Assembly (NCBI RefSeq): GCF_014192285.1
Contig: NZ_JACHXQ010000007.1
Coordinates: 62,001 to 126,000 of the forward strand
Origin: Halomonas fontilapidosi
GTDB taxonomy: Bacteria > Pseudomonadota > Gammaproteobacteria > Pseudomonadales > Halomonadaceae
Reading direction: 5' to 3'
DNA: 64,000 nucleotides
Below, piece by piece: positions 26,210 through 36,890 of the stretch; the first letter of the stretch is position 1, and every line of letters starts with the position of its first letter. Made by a program: the position numbers and the translations under genes. The notes under the pieces were generated by a model. It saw only the letters and a list, made by a program, of their open reading frames with translations. It was not told where the DNA came from and did not search any database.

Positions 26210-27892
26210 ATGACGCCCCCCACGATCGACCAGCGCGATGCCTGGCAGGCCCTGTCAGCCCATGCCCGCGAGATGCGCAACACCCATCTGGGTGAGCTGT
26301 TCAATGAGGTCTCGGGTCGCCACGCCGCCTTTACTCGTCAGGCGGCGGGCTTGACCCTGGATCTCTCCAAACAGCGCTGGCGTGACGAGACCCTGGTTCG
26401 CCTGCTCGACCTGGCCCGGGAAGCCGAGGTGCCCGAGGCGATTCGTGCCCTGCTCGCTGGGGAGCGGGTCAACCGCAGCGAGGACCGGCCGGCCCTGCAC
26501 ACCGCGTTGAGGCTGCCACCGGAGGAGAGCCTGGTGGTGGAGGGCGAGGATCTGGTGCCTTCGGTGCATGCGACGCTGGATCGCATGGCCCGTATGGTCG
26601 AGCGCTTCCACGCCGGCCAGTGGCGTGGCGCCACCGGCCGGGCGATCCGCGACGTGGTCAACCTGGGGGTCGGCGGCTCGGACCTGGGGCCGCTGATGGT
26701 GACCCATGCGCTCGCCGACTACCGGCCGGAGGGGGTGCACACCATCGACGTGCACTTCGCCTCGACCATGGACGGCTCCCAGCTGGCCGATTACCTGGCA
26801 CGGCTCAATCCCGAGACCACGCTGTTCGTGCTCTCGTCGAAGTCCTTCACCACCATCGATACCCTCTCCAATGCCCGCACCGCGCGGGACTGGCTGATGG
26901 CCCGGCTGATGGGCGAGCACCGCGAGGAGGGGGTCGACGCCGAACTGGTCATGCGCCAGCACTTCATCGGGGTCTCGGCGAGTCCCGAGAAGATGAGCGA
27001 GTGGGGCATTGCCGAGGATCAGCAGCTGGCGTTCTGGGAGTGGGTCGGCGGCCGCTACTCGCTGTGGGGCGCCATCGGCCTGCCCATTGCCCTGATGGTG
27101 GGCATGCCGCATTTTCGCGAGCTGCTTGCCGGTGCCCATGAGATGGATCGCCACTTCAGCGAGGCGCCGCTTTCCGACAACCTGCCGGTACTGCTGGCCC
27201 TGGCGGGCATCTGGAACGTCAATTTTCTCGATATCCGCGCCCACTCGATCCTGCCCTACGACGGCCGCCTGGAGTTCTTTGCCGCCTACCTCGAGCAGCT
27301 CGAGATGGAGTCCAACGGCAAGTCGGTGACCCACGATGGGCGCGAGGTCAGCTACTCGACCTGTCCGGTGCTGTGGGGCCAGCTGGGACCCAACGCCCAG
27401 CACGCTTTCTACCAGCTGCTTCACCAGGGCACGCAGGCCGTGGAGTGTGACTTCATCGCCCCCAAGGTGCGCTATGACGACGTGGAGGATCCCGCCACCC
27501 GTGACCACCTGATGGGCCAGCACCGCTTGACGCTCGCCAACTGCTTTGCCCAATCGCGGGTGCTGATGCTGGGCGACGAGGCCATCGAGGAGGAGGGCCC
27601 ACGCCCGGTGCACAAGCGTTATCGCGGCAACCAGCCCTCCAGCACCCTACTGCTCGATCGGCTGACGCCGAGGACCCTGGGGGCGCTGATCGCGCTCTAC
27701 GAGCACAAGGTCTTCGTTCAGGCGAGGATCTGGGACATCAATCCCTTCGATCAGTGGGGTGTGGAGCTGGGCAAGCAGATTGCCGGCGAGACCCGGCGGA
27801 TCCTCGAGCATCAGGCGGACATCGCGGCGATGGACGATTCGACCCGGGGCCTGATCGAGGCCGTCTGGGCGGCGGAGCGCGACGCCCGATGA
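26210..27892 (+). CDS. pgi: Glucose-6-phosphate isomerase
   Basis: The 560-residue enzyme carries both Pgi signatures: DVHFASTMDGSQLADYLARL with FVLSSKSFTTIDT, and FDQWGVELGKQIAGE near the C-terminus. The catalytic Glu is in NGKSV-adjacent sequence (ESNGKS) and His lies in the QGTQAVECDF region. It interconverts glucose 6-phosphate and fructose 6-phosphate. GAGGAAG is 5 bp upstream of the start. It diverges from cmoAB and is followed 28 bp later by yqiA. Confidence 0.95.
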   Translation: MTPPTIDQRDAWQALSAHAREMRNTHLGELFNEVSGRHAAFTRQAAGLTLDLSKQRWRDETLVRLLDLAREAEVPEAIRALLAGERVNRSEDRPALHTALRLPPEESLVVEGEDLVPSVHATLDRMARMVERFHAGQWRGATGRAIRDVVNLGVGGSDLGPLMVTHALADYRPEGVHTIDVHFASTMDGSQLADYLARLNPETTLFVLSSKSFTTIDTLSNARTARDWLMARLMGEHREEGVDAELVMRQHFIGVSASPEKMSEWGIAEDQQLAFWEWVGGRYSLWGAIGLPIALMVGMPHFRELLAGAHEMDRHFSEAPLSDNLPVLLALAGIWNVNFLDIRAHSILPYDGRLEFFAAYLEQLEMESNGKSVTHDGREVSYSTCPVLWGQLGPNAQHAFYQLLHQGTQAVECDFIAPKVRYDDVEDPATRDHLMGQHRLTLANCFAQSRVLMLGDEAIEEEGPRPVHKRYRGNQPSSTLLLDRLTPRTLGALIALYEHKVFVQARIWDINPFDQWGVELGKQIAGETRRILEHQADIAAMDDSTRGLIEAVWAAERDAR

Positions 27893-27920
27893 TACTGGCT
27901 GCATGTACAGGGGTTGCGAT

Positions 27921-28604
27921 ATGCTAGGTGCGGCTTGGCTCCCGCCGGCTGCCAGCGGGGTCCTCTATCTCCACGGTTTCAACAGCGGCAGCGGCTCGCC
28001 AAAGGCCGTGCTGATGCGTGAGGCCTGTGCCTGGCTGGGGCTGCCCTGCATCACGCCGCAGCTGCCTCATCGGCCGATGGCGGCCTTGGCGTATGCCGAG
28101 GCGCAGCTGGCTCGGCTGGGGCCGCGGCCGCTGGTAGCGGGCAGCTCCATGGGGGGCTTTCTGGCCACGCTGGTGGCCGAGCGCCATGACCTGGCAGGCG
28201 CGCTGATCAACCCGGCGGTGGCCCCGGCAAGGCTGGTGGCCGGCTGGATAGGCGAACATTTCGACAATGTCTACACCGGCGAGCGCTTCACCATCGAGGC
28301 CGCGCACCTCGAGGAACTCGACGCCTTGACGCCCGAGCGGGTCGTGGCCGAGCGCTACCTGCTGCTGCTGGGAACCGCCGACGAGACGCTGGACCCGGCC
28401 GAGGCCTTCGCCCTGTATCGCGGCGCCAGGACGCTCCTGCACCCGCAGGGGGATCACGGTTTCGCGGCGCTGGCCGACCACCTGCCGGCACTCCTCGCCC
28501 ACGGCGGCCTGCGCCTGCCGCCGGGCTGGGCCGGCAGCAAGGCCCCCGGAACAGCGGGCATCGGCCTCCCGGACGACACGAACGATCGCAACCATTTTGG
28601 GTGA
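27921..28604 (+). CDS. yqiA: YqiA-like alpha/beta-hydrolase (esterase)
   Basis: The 227-residue protein has an alpha/beta-hydrolase fold with LYLHGFNSGSGSPKA as oxyanion region, the nucleophile elbow GSSMGGFLA (Ser near residue 76), Asp in LGTADETLD and His in PQGDHGFA. E. coli YqiA is an esterase with acyl-CoA activity and lies just upstream of parE, as here (3 bp gap). The C-terminal tail past about residue 195 is longer than in E. coli and of low complexity. The start at 27921 has AGGGG 7 bp upstream; 27903 is an alternative. Confidence 0.85.
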   Translation: MLGAAWLPPAASGVLYLHGFNSGSGSPKAVLMREACAWLGLPCITPQLPHRPMAALAYAEAQLARLGPRPLVAGSSMGGFLATLVAERHDLAGALINPAVAPARLVAGWIGEHFDNVYTGERFTIEAAHLEELDALTPERVVAERYLLLLGTADETLDPAEAFALYRGARTLLHPQGDHGFAALADHLPALLAHGGLRLPPGWAGSKAPGTAGIGLPDDTNDRNHFG

Positions 28605-30488
<1,884 letters not shown>

Positions 30489-30524
30489 CGCCAAGCCACA
30501 AGCCAAAAGCGCCAAGGGCGAGCG

Positions 30525-30622
30525 GCGCCGGGGGCAGGTCGGAGGGGAGGTCCTATGCCAGGGATGGCATCGGTAGCGCCCAGGGAGGGGTTCACAGCGC
30601 CTCCCCGAAGAGCTGACCCCGG
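30525..30622. repeat. Structured intergenic repeat, copy A (between parE and parC)
   Basis: This 98-nt segment, read on the minus strand, aligns along its whole length with 39846-39944 on the plus strand (roughly 80% identity by eye, with a 24-bp identical core containing GGGCGCTACCGATGCC). Both copies have complementary ends (CCGGGGTCAG pairs with CTGCCCCCGG here, one mismatch) and a central hairpin ATGCCA-N4-TGGCAT. No protein is encoded. It is probably a REP-like or structured RNA element. Confidence 0.75.
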
Positions 30623-30709
30623 AACAGCCGCGATTCGAAGCCACTGGCACCTAGTTGCAGAGGGGTGAGCCCTCGACGATTCCACGATCGCGAATAAGGT
30701 CAACGTGCT

Positions 30710-32962
30710 ATGACCATGGATATCCAGGTGGCGGAGGGCGACGTCGAGCGCCTCTCGCTGCGCGAATACACCGAGAAGGCGTACCTCGACTACTCGATGT
30801 ACGTCATCCTCGACCGGGCGCTGCCGCATATCGGCGACGGCATGAAGCCGGTACAGCGGCGCATCGTCTACGCCATGCGCGAGCTGGCGCTGGGTGCCAG
30901 TGCCAAGTACAAGAAGTCGGCGCGCACCGTCGGCGACGTGCTGGGCAAGTTCCACCCCCACGGCGACAGCGCCTGCTATGAAGCGATGGTGCTGATGGCC
31001 CAGCCGTTCAGCTACCGCTACCCGCTGGTGGACGGCCAGGGCAACTGGGGGAGTCCCGACGATCCCAAGTCCTTCGCTGCCATGCGCTATACCGAGGCGC
31101 GACTGTCGAAGTTCGCCGAGGTACTGCTCGCCGAGCTGGGGCAGGGCACCGTCGACTGGACCCCCAACTTCGACGGCACCATGAACGAGCCGGTGGTGCT
31201 GCCGGCGCGGCTGCCCCACGTGCTGCTCAACGGCGGCACCGGCATCGCCGTGGGCATGGCCACCGACATCCCGCCGCACAACGTGAACGAGGTAGTCGAG
31301 GCCACCTGCCATCTGCTGCGCCACCCCGAGGCCACCACGACCGACCTGCTCGGGCACCTGCCGGCCCCCGACTTTCCCACCGAGGCGGAGATCATCACGC
31401 CGCACAGCGACCTGCGAAAGCTCTACGAGAGCGGTCGTGGCTCCGTGAAATTGCGTGGCCGCTATGTGCGCGAGGAGGGCAACGTGGTGGTCACCGCGCT
31501 GCCCTACCAGGTGAGCGGAGCCAAGGTGCTGGAGCAGATCGCCGCCCAGATGCAGGCCAAGAAGCTGCCCATGGTGGCCGACCTGCGCGACGAGTCGACC
31601 CATGAGGAACCGACGCGGCTGGTGATCGAGCCGCGCTCCAGCCGGGTCGATATTGAGGCGCTGATGGCGCATCTCTTCGCTACCACCGACCTCGAGAAGA
31701 ACATCCGCGTCAACATGAACGTGATCGGCCTGGATGGCCGCCCGCGGGTGATGGCGCTGCCCGACCTGCTCGGCGAGTGGCTGCGCTTCCGTCGCGCCAC
31801 GGTGCGCCGGCGTCTCGAGCACCGTCTGGGCAAGGTCGAGGACCGCCTGCATATCCTCGAGGGGTTGCTCGCCGCTTACCTCAACATCGACGAGGTGATC
31901 CGCATCATCCGCGAGGAGGACGAGCCCAAGCCCGCGCTGATCGAGGCCTTCGCGCTCTCTGACCGCCAGGCCGAGGCGATCCTCGAACTGCGCCTGCGCC
32001 ACCTCGCCAAGCTCGAGGAGATGAAGATCCGCGGCGAGCAGGACGAGCTCGAGGCCGAGCGCAAGCGCCTGCAGGAGCTGCTCGGCAGCGAGGCCAAGCT
32101 TACCGACCTGATCGAGGAGGAGCTGCGCGACGCCGCCGAGGCGCACGGCGATGCCCGCCGCTCGCCGCTGGTTGAGCGCGAGGAGGCCCGGGCGCTCTCC
32201 GAAGTCGAGCTGGTCGGCGCCGACCCGGTCACCGTGGTGCTCTCCGAAAAGGGCTGGATCCGCAGCGCCAAGGGCCACGAGATTGATCCTGCGGGGCTTT
32301 CCTACAAGGCCGGCGACCGCTTTCACCTCGCTGCGCGGGGCAAGACCAATCAGCCGCTGGTGCTGCTTGACGACACCGGGCGGGCTTACACCCTGTCGGC
32401 GCATAACCTGCCCAGTGCACGGGGCCAGGGGGAGCCGGTCACGGGGCGGGTCAACGTGGCGGCCGGGGCCCACATGGCCGGCCTCATGCTGGCGCCGCCG
32501 GAGAGGCGTTTCCTGCTGGCCTCCGACGGCGGCTACGGCTTCGTCGCCCGCCTCGACGAGCTGACCGGCAAGAACAAGTCGGGCAAGGCGATTCTCAGCG
32601 TGCCCAAGGGCTGCAACGTGCTGCCGCCGCTTGACGTGCCGGCCGAGGAGGGTGCCAGCGTGGCGGCGGTCTCCAACGAGGGACGGCTGCTGGTCTTCCC
32701 GATGGATCAGCTGCCCGAGATGGCCAAGGGCAAGGGCAACAAGATGATCGATATTCCCGGCGCCCGCGCCGCCCGCCGCGAGGAGTTCATGCGCGACCTG
32801 GTGGTACTGCCCGCCGGCGCGGCGCTGGTGGTTCACGCCGGCAAGCGCCACCTGACCCTCAAGGCTGGCGACCTGGACTATTATCGTGGCGAGCGCGGCC
32901 GGCGCGGCAGCAAGCTGCCTCGCGGCCTGCAGAAGGTTGATCGGCTGGAGATTGCGGAATGA
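30710..32962 (+). CDS. parC: DNA topoisomerase IV subunit A ParC
   Basis: The 750-residue breakage-reunion subunit has [20 protein letters not shown], the quinolone region [15 protein letters not shown] (S87 and E91 equal to E. coli S80 and E84, both sensitive-type residues) and the active-site Tyr127 in [10 protein letters not shown]. The C-terminal domain has the ParC-type beta-propeller strands ([26 protein letters not shown]). It cleaves and religates DNA to unlink daughter chromosomes. The stop overlaps the serB start by 4 nt (ATGA). Confidence 0.95.
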   Translation: MTMDIQVAEGDVERLSLREYTEKAYLDYSMYVILDRALPHIGDGMKPVQRRIVYAMRELALGASAKYKKSARTVGDVLGKFHPHGDSACYEAMVLMAQPFSYRYPLVDGQGNWGSPDDPKSFAAMRYTEARLSKFAEVLLAELGQGTVDWTPNFDGTMNEPVVLPARLPHVLLNGGTGIAVGMATDIPPHNVNEVVEATCHLLRHPEATTTDLLGHLPAPDFPTEAEIITPHSDLRKLYESGRGSVKLRGRYVREEGNVVVTALPYQVSGAKVLEQIAAQMQAKKLPMVADLRDESTHEEPTRLVIEPRSSRVDIEALMAHLFATTDLEKNIRVNMNVIGLDGRPRVMALPDLLGEWLRFRRATVRRRLEHRLGKVEDRLHILEGLLAAYLNIDEVIRIIREEDEPKPALIEAFALSDRQAEAILELRLRHLAKLEEMKIRGEQDELEAERKRLQELLGSEAKLTDLIEEELRDAAEAHGDARRSPLVEREEARALSEVELVGADPVTVVLSEKGWIRSAKGHEIDPAGLSYKAGDRFHLAARGKTNQPLVLLDDTGRAYTLSAHNLPSARGQGEPVTGRVNVAAGAHMAGLMLAPPERRFLLASDGGYGFVARLDELTGKNKSGKAILSVPKGCNVLPPLDVPAEEGASVAAVSNEGRLLVFPMDQLPEMAKGKGNKMIDIPGARAARREEFMRDLVVLPAGAALVVHAGKRHLTLKAGDLDYYRGERGRRGSKLPRGLQKVDRLEIAE

Positions 32963-34173
32963 CACGACGCGTATTGATCCGTGCCACCGGTGTAGCACGT
33001 CCCGGCCAGCTGGCCGGCCTGGGCAAGGCCCTGGCGACCAGCGGCGCCCGGCTGCTGGACATCAACCAGAGCGTGACCTTCGGCATTCTCTCCCTGGAGG
33101 CCCTGGTAGGGCTCGCCCAGGAGAGCGACCTGGAGGGAGCCCTGGCGGCAACGGGCGACAGCCTGGGCCTGGACATCCAGGCGATCCAGGTCAGCGCCGA
33201 GGACTACCAGCGCTGGAGCGTGCAGGCGAGCCAGCCGCGGCTGATCCTGACCCTACTGGCGCCCCATCTGCCGGCCGGCATCCTGGCCGAGGTGGGGGCG
33301 TTGACCGCCGAGCATGGCCTGACCGTGGAACTGATCCACCGCCTCTCCGGCCGTGAACCGCTGGACGGCGGCATGCCCGAGCACGGTGCCTGTGTAGAGT
33401 GCTGGCTGCGCGGCGAGGAGGTCGACCTCGAGGCGCTGCGCGAGAAGGCGCTGGCGCTGGGTGCCATGCACGGGGTGGACATCGCCCTCCAGGAGGACTC
33501 CATCTGGCGTCGCCATCGCCGCCTGGTCTGCTTCGACATGGACTCCACCCTGATCCAGACCGAGGTGATCGACGAGCTTGCCCGGCGCCACGGCGTGGGC
33601 GATGAGGTGGCCGAGGTGACCGAGCGGGCCATGCGCGGCGAGCTCGACTTCCAGCAGAGCTTCCGCGAGCGCATGGCGAAGCTCAGGGGGCTTGACGAGT
33701 CGGTGCTCGTCGAGATCGCCGAGGAACTGCCGCTGATGGATGGCCTCGAGCGGCTGATGCGCCACCTCAAGCGGCTGGGCTATCGCACCGCGATTCTCTC
33801 CGGCGGCTTCACCTACTTCGCTCGCCACCTGCAGGAGCGGCTCGGCTTCGACGAGGTCCACGCCAACGAACTGCTGATCGAGGATGGCAAGGTCACCGGC
33901 GAAGTGCGCGAGCCGATCCTCGATGCCGACCGCAAGGCCGAACTGCTCCACGAGATCGCCCATCGCGAGGGGCTGGCCATGGAGCAGACCATCGCCGTGG
34001 GCGACGGCGCCAACGATCTCAAGATGCTGGCCGCCGCCGGGCTGGGCATCGCCTTCCGGGCCAAGCCGCTGGTTCGGGCCCAGGCCCGGCAGTCGATCTC
34101 CACCCTGGGGCTCGACGCCGTGCTCTACCTGATCGGCTATCGCCAGGGGGACCTGGAGGAGCCGGTTCAGTGA
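32959..34173 (+). CDS. serB: Phosphoserine phosphatase SerB
   Basis: The 404-residue protein has two N-terminal ACT-like domains (about 1-180; for example [21 protein letters not shown]) and a HAD phosphatase domain with [18 protein letters not shown] (DxDST nucleophile), [10 protein letters not shown] and the [19 protein letters not shown] metal site. It performs the last step of serine synthesis. The tandem ACT layout occurs in many gammaproteobacterial and mycobacterial SerB proteins. Its last codons overlap a GTG start (GTGA at 34170) that once led straight into the ion-channel gene now displaced to 36891. Confidence 0.94.
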   Translation: MTRRVLIRATGVARPGQLAGLGKALATSGARLLDINQSVTFGILSLEALVGLAQESDLEGALAATGDSLGLDIQAIQVSAEDYQRWSVQASQPRLILTLLAPHLPAGILAEVGALTAEHGLTVELIHRLSGREPLDGGMPEHGACVECWLRGEEVDLEALREKALALGAMHGVDIALQEDSIWRRHRRLVCFDMDSTLIQTEVIDELARRHGVGDEVAEVTERAMRGELDFQQSFRERMAKLRGLDESVLVEIAEELPLMDGLERLMRHLKRLGYRTAILSGGFTYFARHLQERLGFDEVHANELLIEDGKVTGEVREPILDADRKAELLHEIAHREGLAMEQTIAVGDGANDLKMLAAAGLGIAFRAKPLVRAQARQSISTLGLDAVLYLIGYRQGDLEEPVQ

Positions 34174-34241
34174 GTACAACCTTCGAGATCTGGCGCGACC
34201 GCTTCGAGCGGCTGCGTGCTCAACAGGATTTTGCTGCATAG
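34170..34241 (+). pseudogene. Severed 5' end of the ion-channel gene (left copy)
   Basis: A GTG that overlaps the serB stop opens a 23-codon frame, MSTTFEI followed by WRDRFERLRA, ending at TAG 34239. These residues match the first 17 of the intact channel protein at 36891 except for one change (Trp for Cys). GGAGG lies 9 bp upstream inside serB. This is the original gene start, cut off by insertion of the element that begins about 34223. Confidence 0.85.
34171..34222 (+). repeat. Direct repeat, left copy (att-like)
   Basis: This 52-bp segment matches 36892-36943 at 48 of 52 positions (differences at 34178, 34193, 34217 and 34220). The repeats bound the 2.7-kb element and lie 2721 bp apart. 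Confidence 0.9.
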
Positions 34242-34387
34242 AAAACAATTGCTTACGCTTATTTAATGTACGTAGTGCAGGTGGTTTCAGATTTTTAAAT
34301 CAACCACTTGCACGCGTATTGTGCGTAGGATTTCTAGATCCGTCCGGTTCGCCTCGCTTGATTCAGTTTACCCGCTATCTTAATCTC

Positions 34388-34702
34388 ATGGGCTACACAA
34401 AGTCGGTCGTAGAAGCCGACCCGGCCGGTTGCCTGAGGACAATGCTGGCTACCTATAGGGAGAACAGGCACATGATGCAAACGAGAGATCAACGCAACAG
34501 GAGTGTCACAATTGATATGCTGCCTGGCGTCAAGCGACTGAGCAGCAAGGAGTTTATGGCGATGCCGCGTGAAGAGCGCATGGCATACCATGTCGAGTTT
34601 AAGTTACCCAAACTGGGTTCGCGCCGGTTCGGCTACTTCGAGCTGACACCTCGCCGGGAGACAGATCGCACCTATAGCCGCATCGGACGGATTCTGGGCT
34701 AA
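34388..34702 (+). CDS. Hypothetical protein, first gene of the element's cassette
   Basis: A frame of up to 127 codons (TTG start 34319) ends at 34702. ATG 34388 (104 residues) is a reasonable start, and ATG 34472 (AGGGAG about 9 bp upstream) is an alternative. No known domain is recognised. The visible part is basic, with RENRHMMQTRDQRNRSVTIDML, AMPREERMAYHVEFK and a C-terminal FGYFELTPRRETDRTYSRIGRILG. The base composition is closer to neutral than the chromosome, which suggests transfer. The stop overlaps the next start (TAATG), so the two genes are co-translated. Confidence 0.5.
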   Translation: MGYTKSVVEADPAGCLRTMLATYRENRHMMQTRDQRNRSVTIDMLPGVKRLSSKEFMAMPREERMAYHVEFKLPKLGSRRFGYFELTPRRETDRTYSRIGRILG

Positions 34703-35127
34703 TGGAGCCGACAGAGCCAACAGAGCCAGGTGGTAACAACGATCGCAATCAATTGCTGAATCGGCTCCTCGACATTGAGGAGCGTAAGCTGGAGCAGAAC
34801 AGCCGGGCCTTGCAGGTGGAAGCGCAGCGTGACGCTCAGCACATGGACTTGGCCAAGCAGCAAAATGACCTATTCGCCGAAGACCTCAAAGATCAGCGCA
34901 GGTCGAATCGCAAGATGTTGACCGGCCTGCTTCTTGCAGGCGTCATCATCTTCGTCATCGTGGCGTTGGTGCTGGTGATTCTTGCCCTCAATGATAAGGC
35001 AGAGCTGGCAACAGAAGTGTTGCGTACCTTGGTCACTTTGTTCGGTGGCGGCGGTATCGGCGGCGTCATTGGCTATATTGTCGGCGTGAGACGCACGTCG
35101 GAAACCTCTCCCGAAGAAGATCCCTAG
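34702..35127 (+). CDS. Coiled-coil membrane protein, second gene of the element's cassette
   Basis: The product has 141 residues. A Pro/Glu/Thr-rich start (EPTEPTEPGG) is followed by a polar helical segment (about 14-70; NQLLNRLLDIEERKLEQNS) that should form a coiled coil. Two membrane helices then lie at about 73-95 (TGLLLAGVIIFVIVALVLVI) and about 108-128; the second contains a glycine-zipper-like run (GGGGIGGVIGYIVG). The tail is acidic. No known family is recognised. The glycine-rich membrane hairpin with a cytosolic coiled coil is a layout seen in membrane-acting effector proteins, but that is only an analogy. It is translationally coupled to the upstream unknown gene. Confidence 0.6.
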   Translation: MEPTEPTEPGGNNDRNQLLNRLLDIEERKLEQNSRALQVEAQRDAQHMDLAKQQNDLFAEDLKDQRRSNRKMLTGLLLAGVIIFVIVALVLVILALNDKAELATEVLRTLVTLFGGGGIGGVIGYIVGVRRTSETSPEEDP

Positions 35128-35134
35128 CCCACGC

Positions 35135-36194
35135 CTACCTACTGCTCGGATCGACCTCGGCCAGGCTGAGGTAGTAGACGACGAGCATGTGTTCGTTGCG
35201 GTGGCCGCTGGCTTCTTGCTTGTCATGGCGGTTGCCTTCGGTGTCGGTGATGCCTCGGCGCTTTAGGTCGTGCAGGCCGAACTTCTCTTCCTGGGTGATC
35301 ACGCCTGCGTCGACGGCGGCTTCCATCATGCGATACCAGGCACCGTCGAGGCCGCCACGGGTTAGGGCGCCACCGCCAATGAACAGCGGGCGGCGTGCCG
35401 GGTCCAGCGGTACCTCTCGGCCGTTCTTCTCTCATAGGTCGTTGCGCACGGCGATGGCGGCATGCCCGGCGCTGCGTAGGCGCTCGTTCCAGCGCACCAG
35501 GTTGTCGCGGCTGCCCTTGCGGCGATTGGTGCGTATGCAGGCCTCGGTGGCGTTGACCTCAAGTGAGGGTGAGCACTTCGATCGCGTGCAGCCGGCAGAG
35601 ATAGGCGGTCTCGATCAGGGCCCACAGATAGGGCGCGACGACGCTGGATGCGGTCGTGCTGCCTTGGCCGCGTGCCTGGCAGAACTGGGTGACCAGGGCG
35701 AGCACCAAGCGTTCGGGGAGGCGATGGCGTGCGCGTTCCTTGGCGGGTTCGATTGTCCAGGCGGGGTTGTCGGTGCAATGGCCACGGTTCATGCCCCAGC
35801 GGTAGATGCGGCGCAGGTAGGCAACGACGTGATTCGCCTTGGCGGGTGTGCCTTCCTGGGCTATGCGATCCGCCAGCCGTTGGACGATGTCAGGGGTGAT
35901 GCGGTGGCAGTTGAGGTCGATGATCCGCGACTCGGCCCGCATGGTGGTGCGCTCGAGGACCAGACGGGCATAGCTGTAGCTTTCCTGGGTCTTGCTGGCC
36001 AGGCGCTTGAACAGGTCGCTGTTGTGGAACTGGTCGGCGAGCCAGCGCAGGCTGTGCCGGTCACTGGTGTGCATGTCCTGGGCGATGTGTGCAGATCCGC
36101 CAGAGTGGCCCTGGCGCTGGCGTAGGCTTACCCAGCCACGTCGCTTGAGGCGCTTGCGCGAGATGGTGAGGCGGTAGCGGGTGGCGTCGTCCAT
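35135..36194 (-). pseudogene. Broken tyrosine recombinase of the element
   Basis: The start is near 36194 (or 36203). The N-terminal SAM-like and early catalytic parts are readable to about 35559 (RLADQFHNSDLFK-type core; YLWALIETAYLCRLHAIEVL). There a frameshift and stop (LTLT-stop) occur. The rest continues in another frame, is cut by a TGA at about 35432, and ends with GLHDLKRRGITDTEGNRH, KQEASGHRNE and LVVYYLSLAEVDPSSR, the HxxR, His and Tyr region of the family. In the first motif the position of the catalytic Arg reads His (CRLHAIEV where CRLRAIEV is expected). At least three lesions therefore inactivate it. Confidence 0.8.
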
Positions 36195-36289
36195 GGGTTC
36201 CATCCAGGAGGGCCCGGCGGGTGCTATGCTGGCAGAATGCGCCGGCTGATGCAGGCCGACAAGGAGGTCACTCAACAGCAGGAGGCAAG

Positions 36290-36652
36290 ATGCGGATTAT
36301 CGGCGGCTCGTTCGGCACTCGCGGCAAGATCGACATCGGCAAACACGGCATCACCGTGCGCGGTGCCCGGACGCTCACCTATCTCCCCAGCCAGCTCGCC
36401 ACCCTTCATGCCCGCCGTGAAAGCGAGAGGCGGTTTGCTGTGCTTACCTTTCTGCTCGGGTTGATCATTTTTGGCGGCCTGGGGTTCCTGTTCCTCGGGC
36501 CTCTGGGTCTGATCATCGCCCTGGTGCTGTGCATCGTCGGCTCGTTCTACCGCCGCACCAACTACTATACCGATCTCGTCTTCACCGACGGCAACAGCGT
36601 GACGGTGGAGACCACCCGCCGCCAGGCCGATCAGCTGGCCGAGTTGAAGTAG
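36290..36652 (+). CDS. Small membrane protein carried by the element
   Basis: The product has 120 residues. GGAGG is 4 bp upstream of ATG 36290. The N-terminal 45 residues (IIGGSFGTRGKIDIGKHGITVRG) look like a short beta-rich domain. Two closely spaced membrane helices follow (FAVLTFLLGLIIFGGLGFLF and GLIIALVLCIVGSFY). A C-terminal beta-like segment (TDLVFTDGNSVTVET) completes the protein. The layout resembles small membrane proteins with a cytosolic PH-like fold (DUF6232-like), but this is uncertain. It diverges from the integrase remnant and shares no operon. Confidence 0.6.
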   Translation: MRIIGGSFGTRGKIDIGKHGITVRGARTLTYLPSQLATLHARRESERRFAVLTFLLGLIIFGGLGFLFLGPLGLIIALVLCIVGSFYRRTNYYTDLVFTDGNSVTVETTRRQADQLAELK

Positions 36653-36890
36653 CCCATCGCTGCCCCCCGCTCCTTGAAAACGAGCGGGTTACCCCCGGCA
36701 GACTCTCCAGATTTCGCGTATGGCCACCTGCTCGCGTGATAACATCTCGCGGCCCAAGGACGCTATGGGGGCTATTTGTACGTCGAATTGTACGTAGCGC
36801 CGTGCGCTAGCCGCTGTCAGCCCGTTAGCGCCTTCCATTTGTTTCGGTAAATACCCAGTATTATCAGTTGATTGTGAGATTCCAAGCAAC

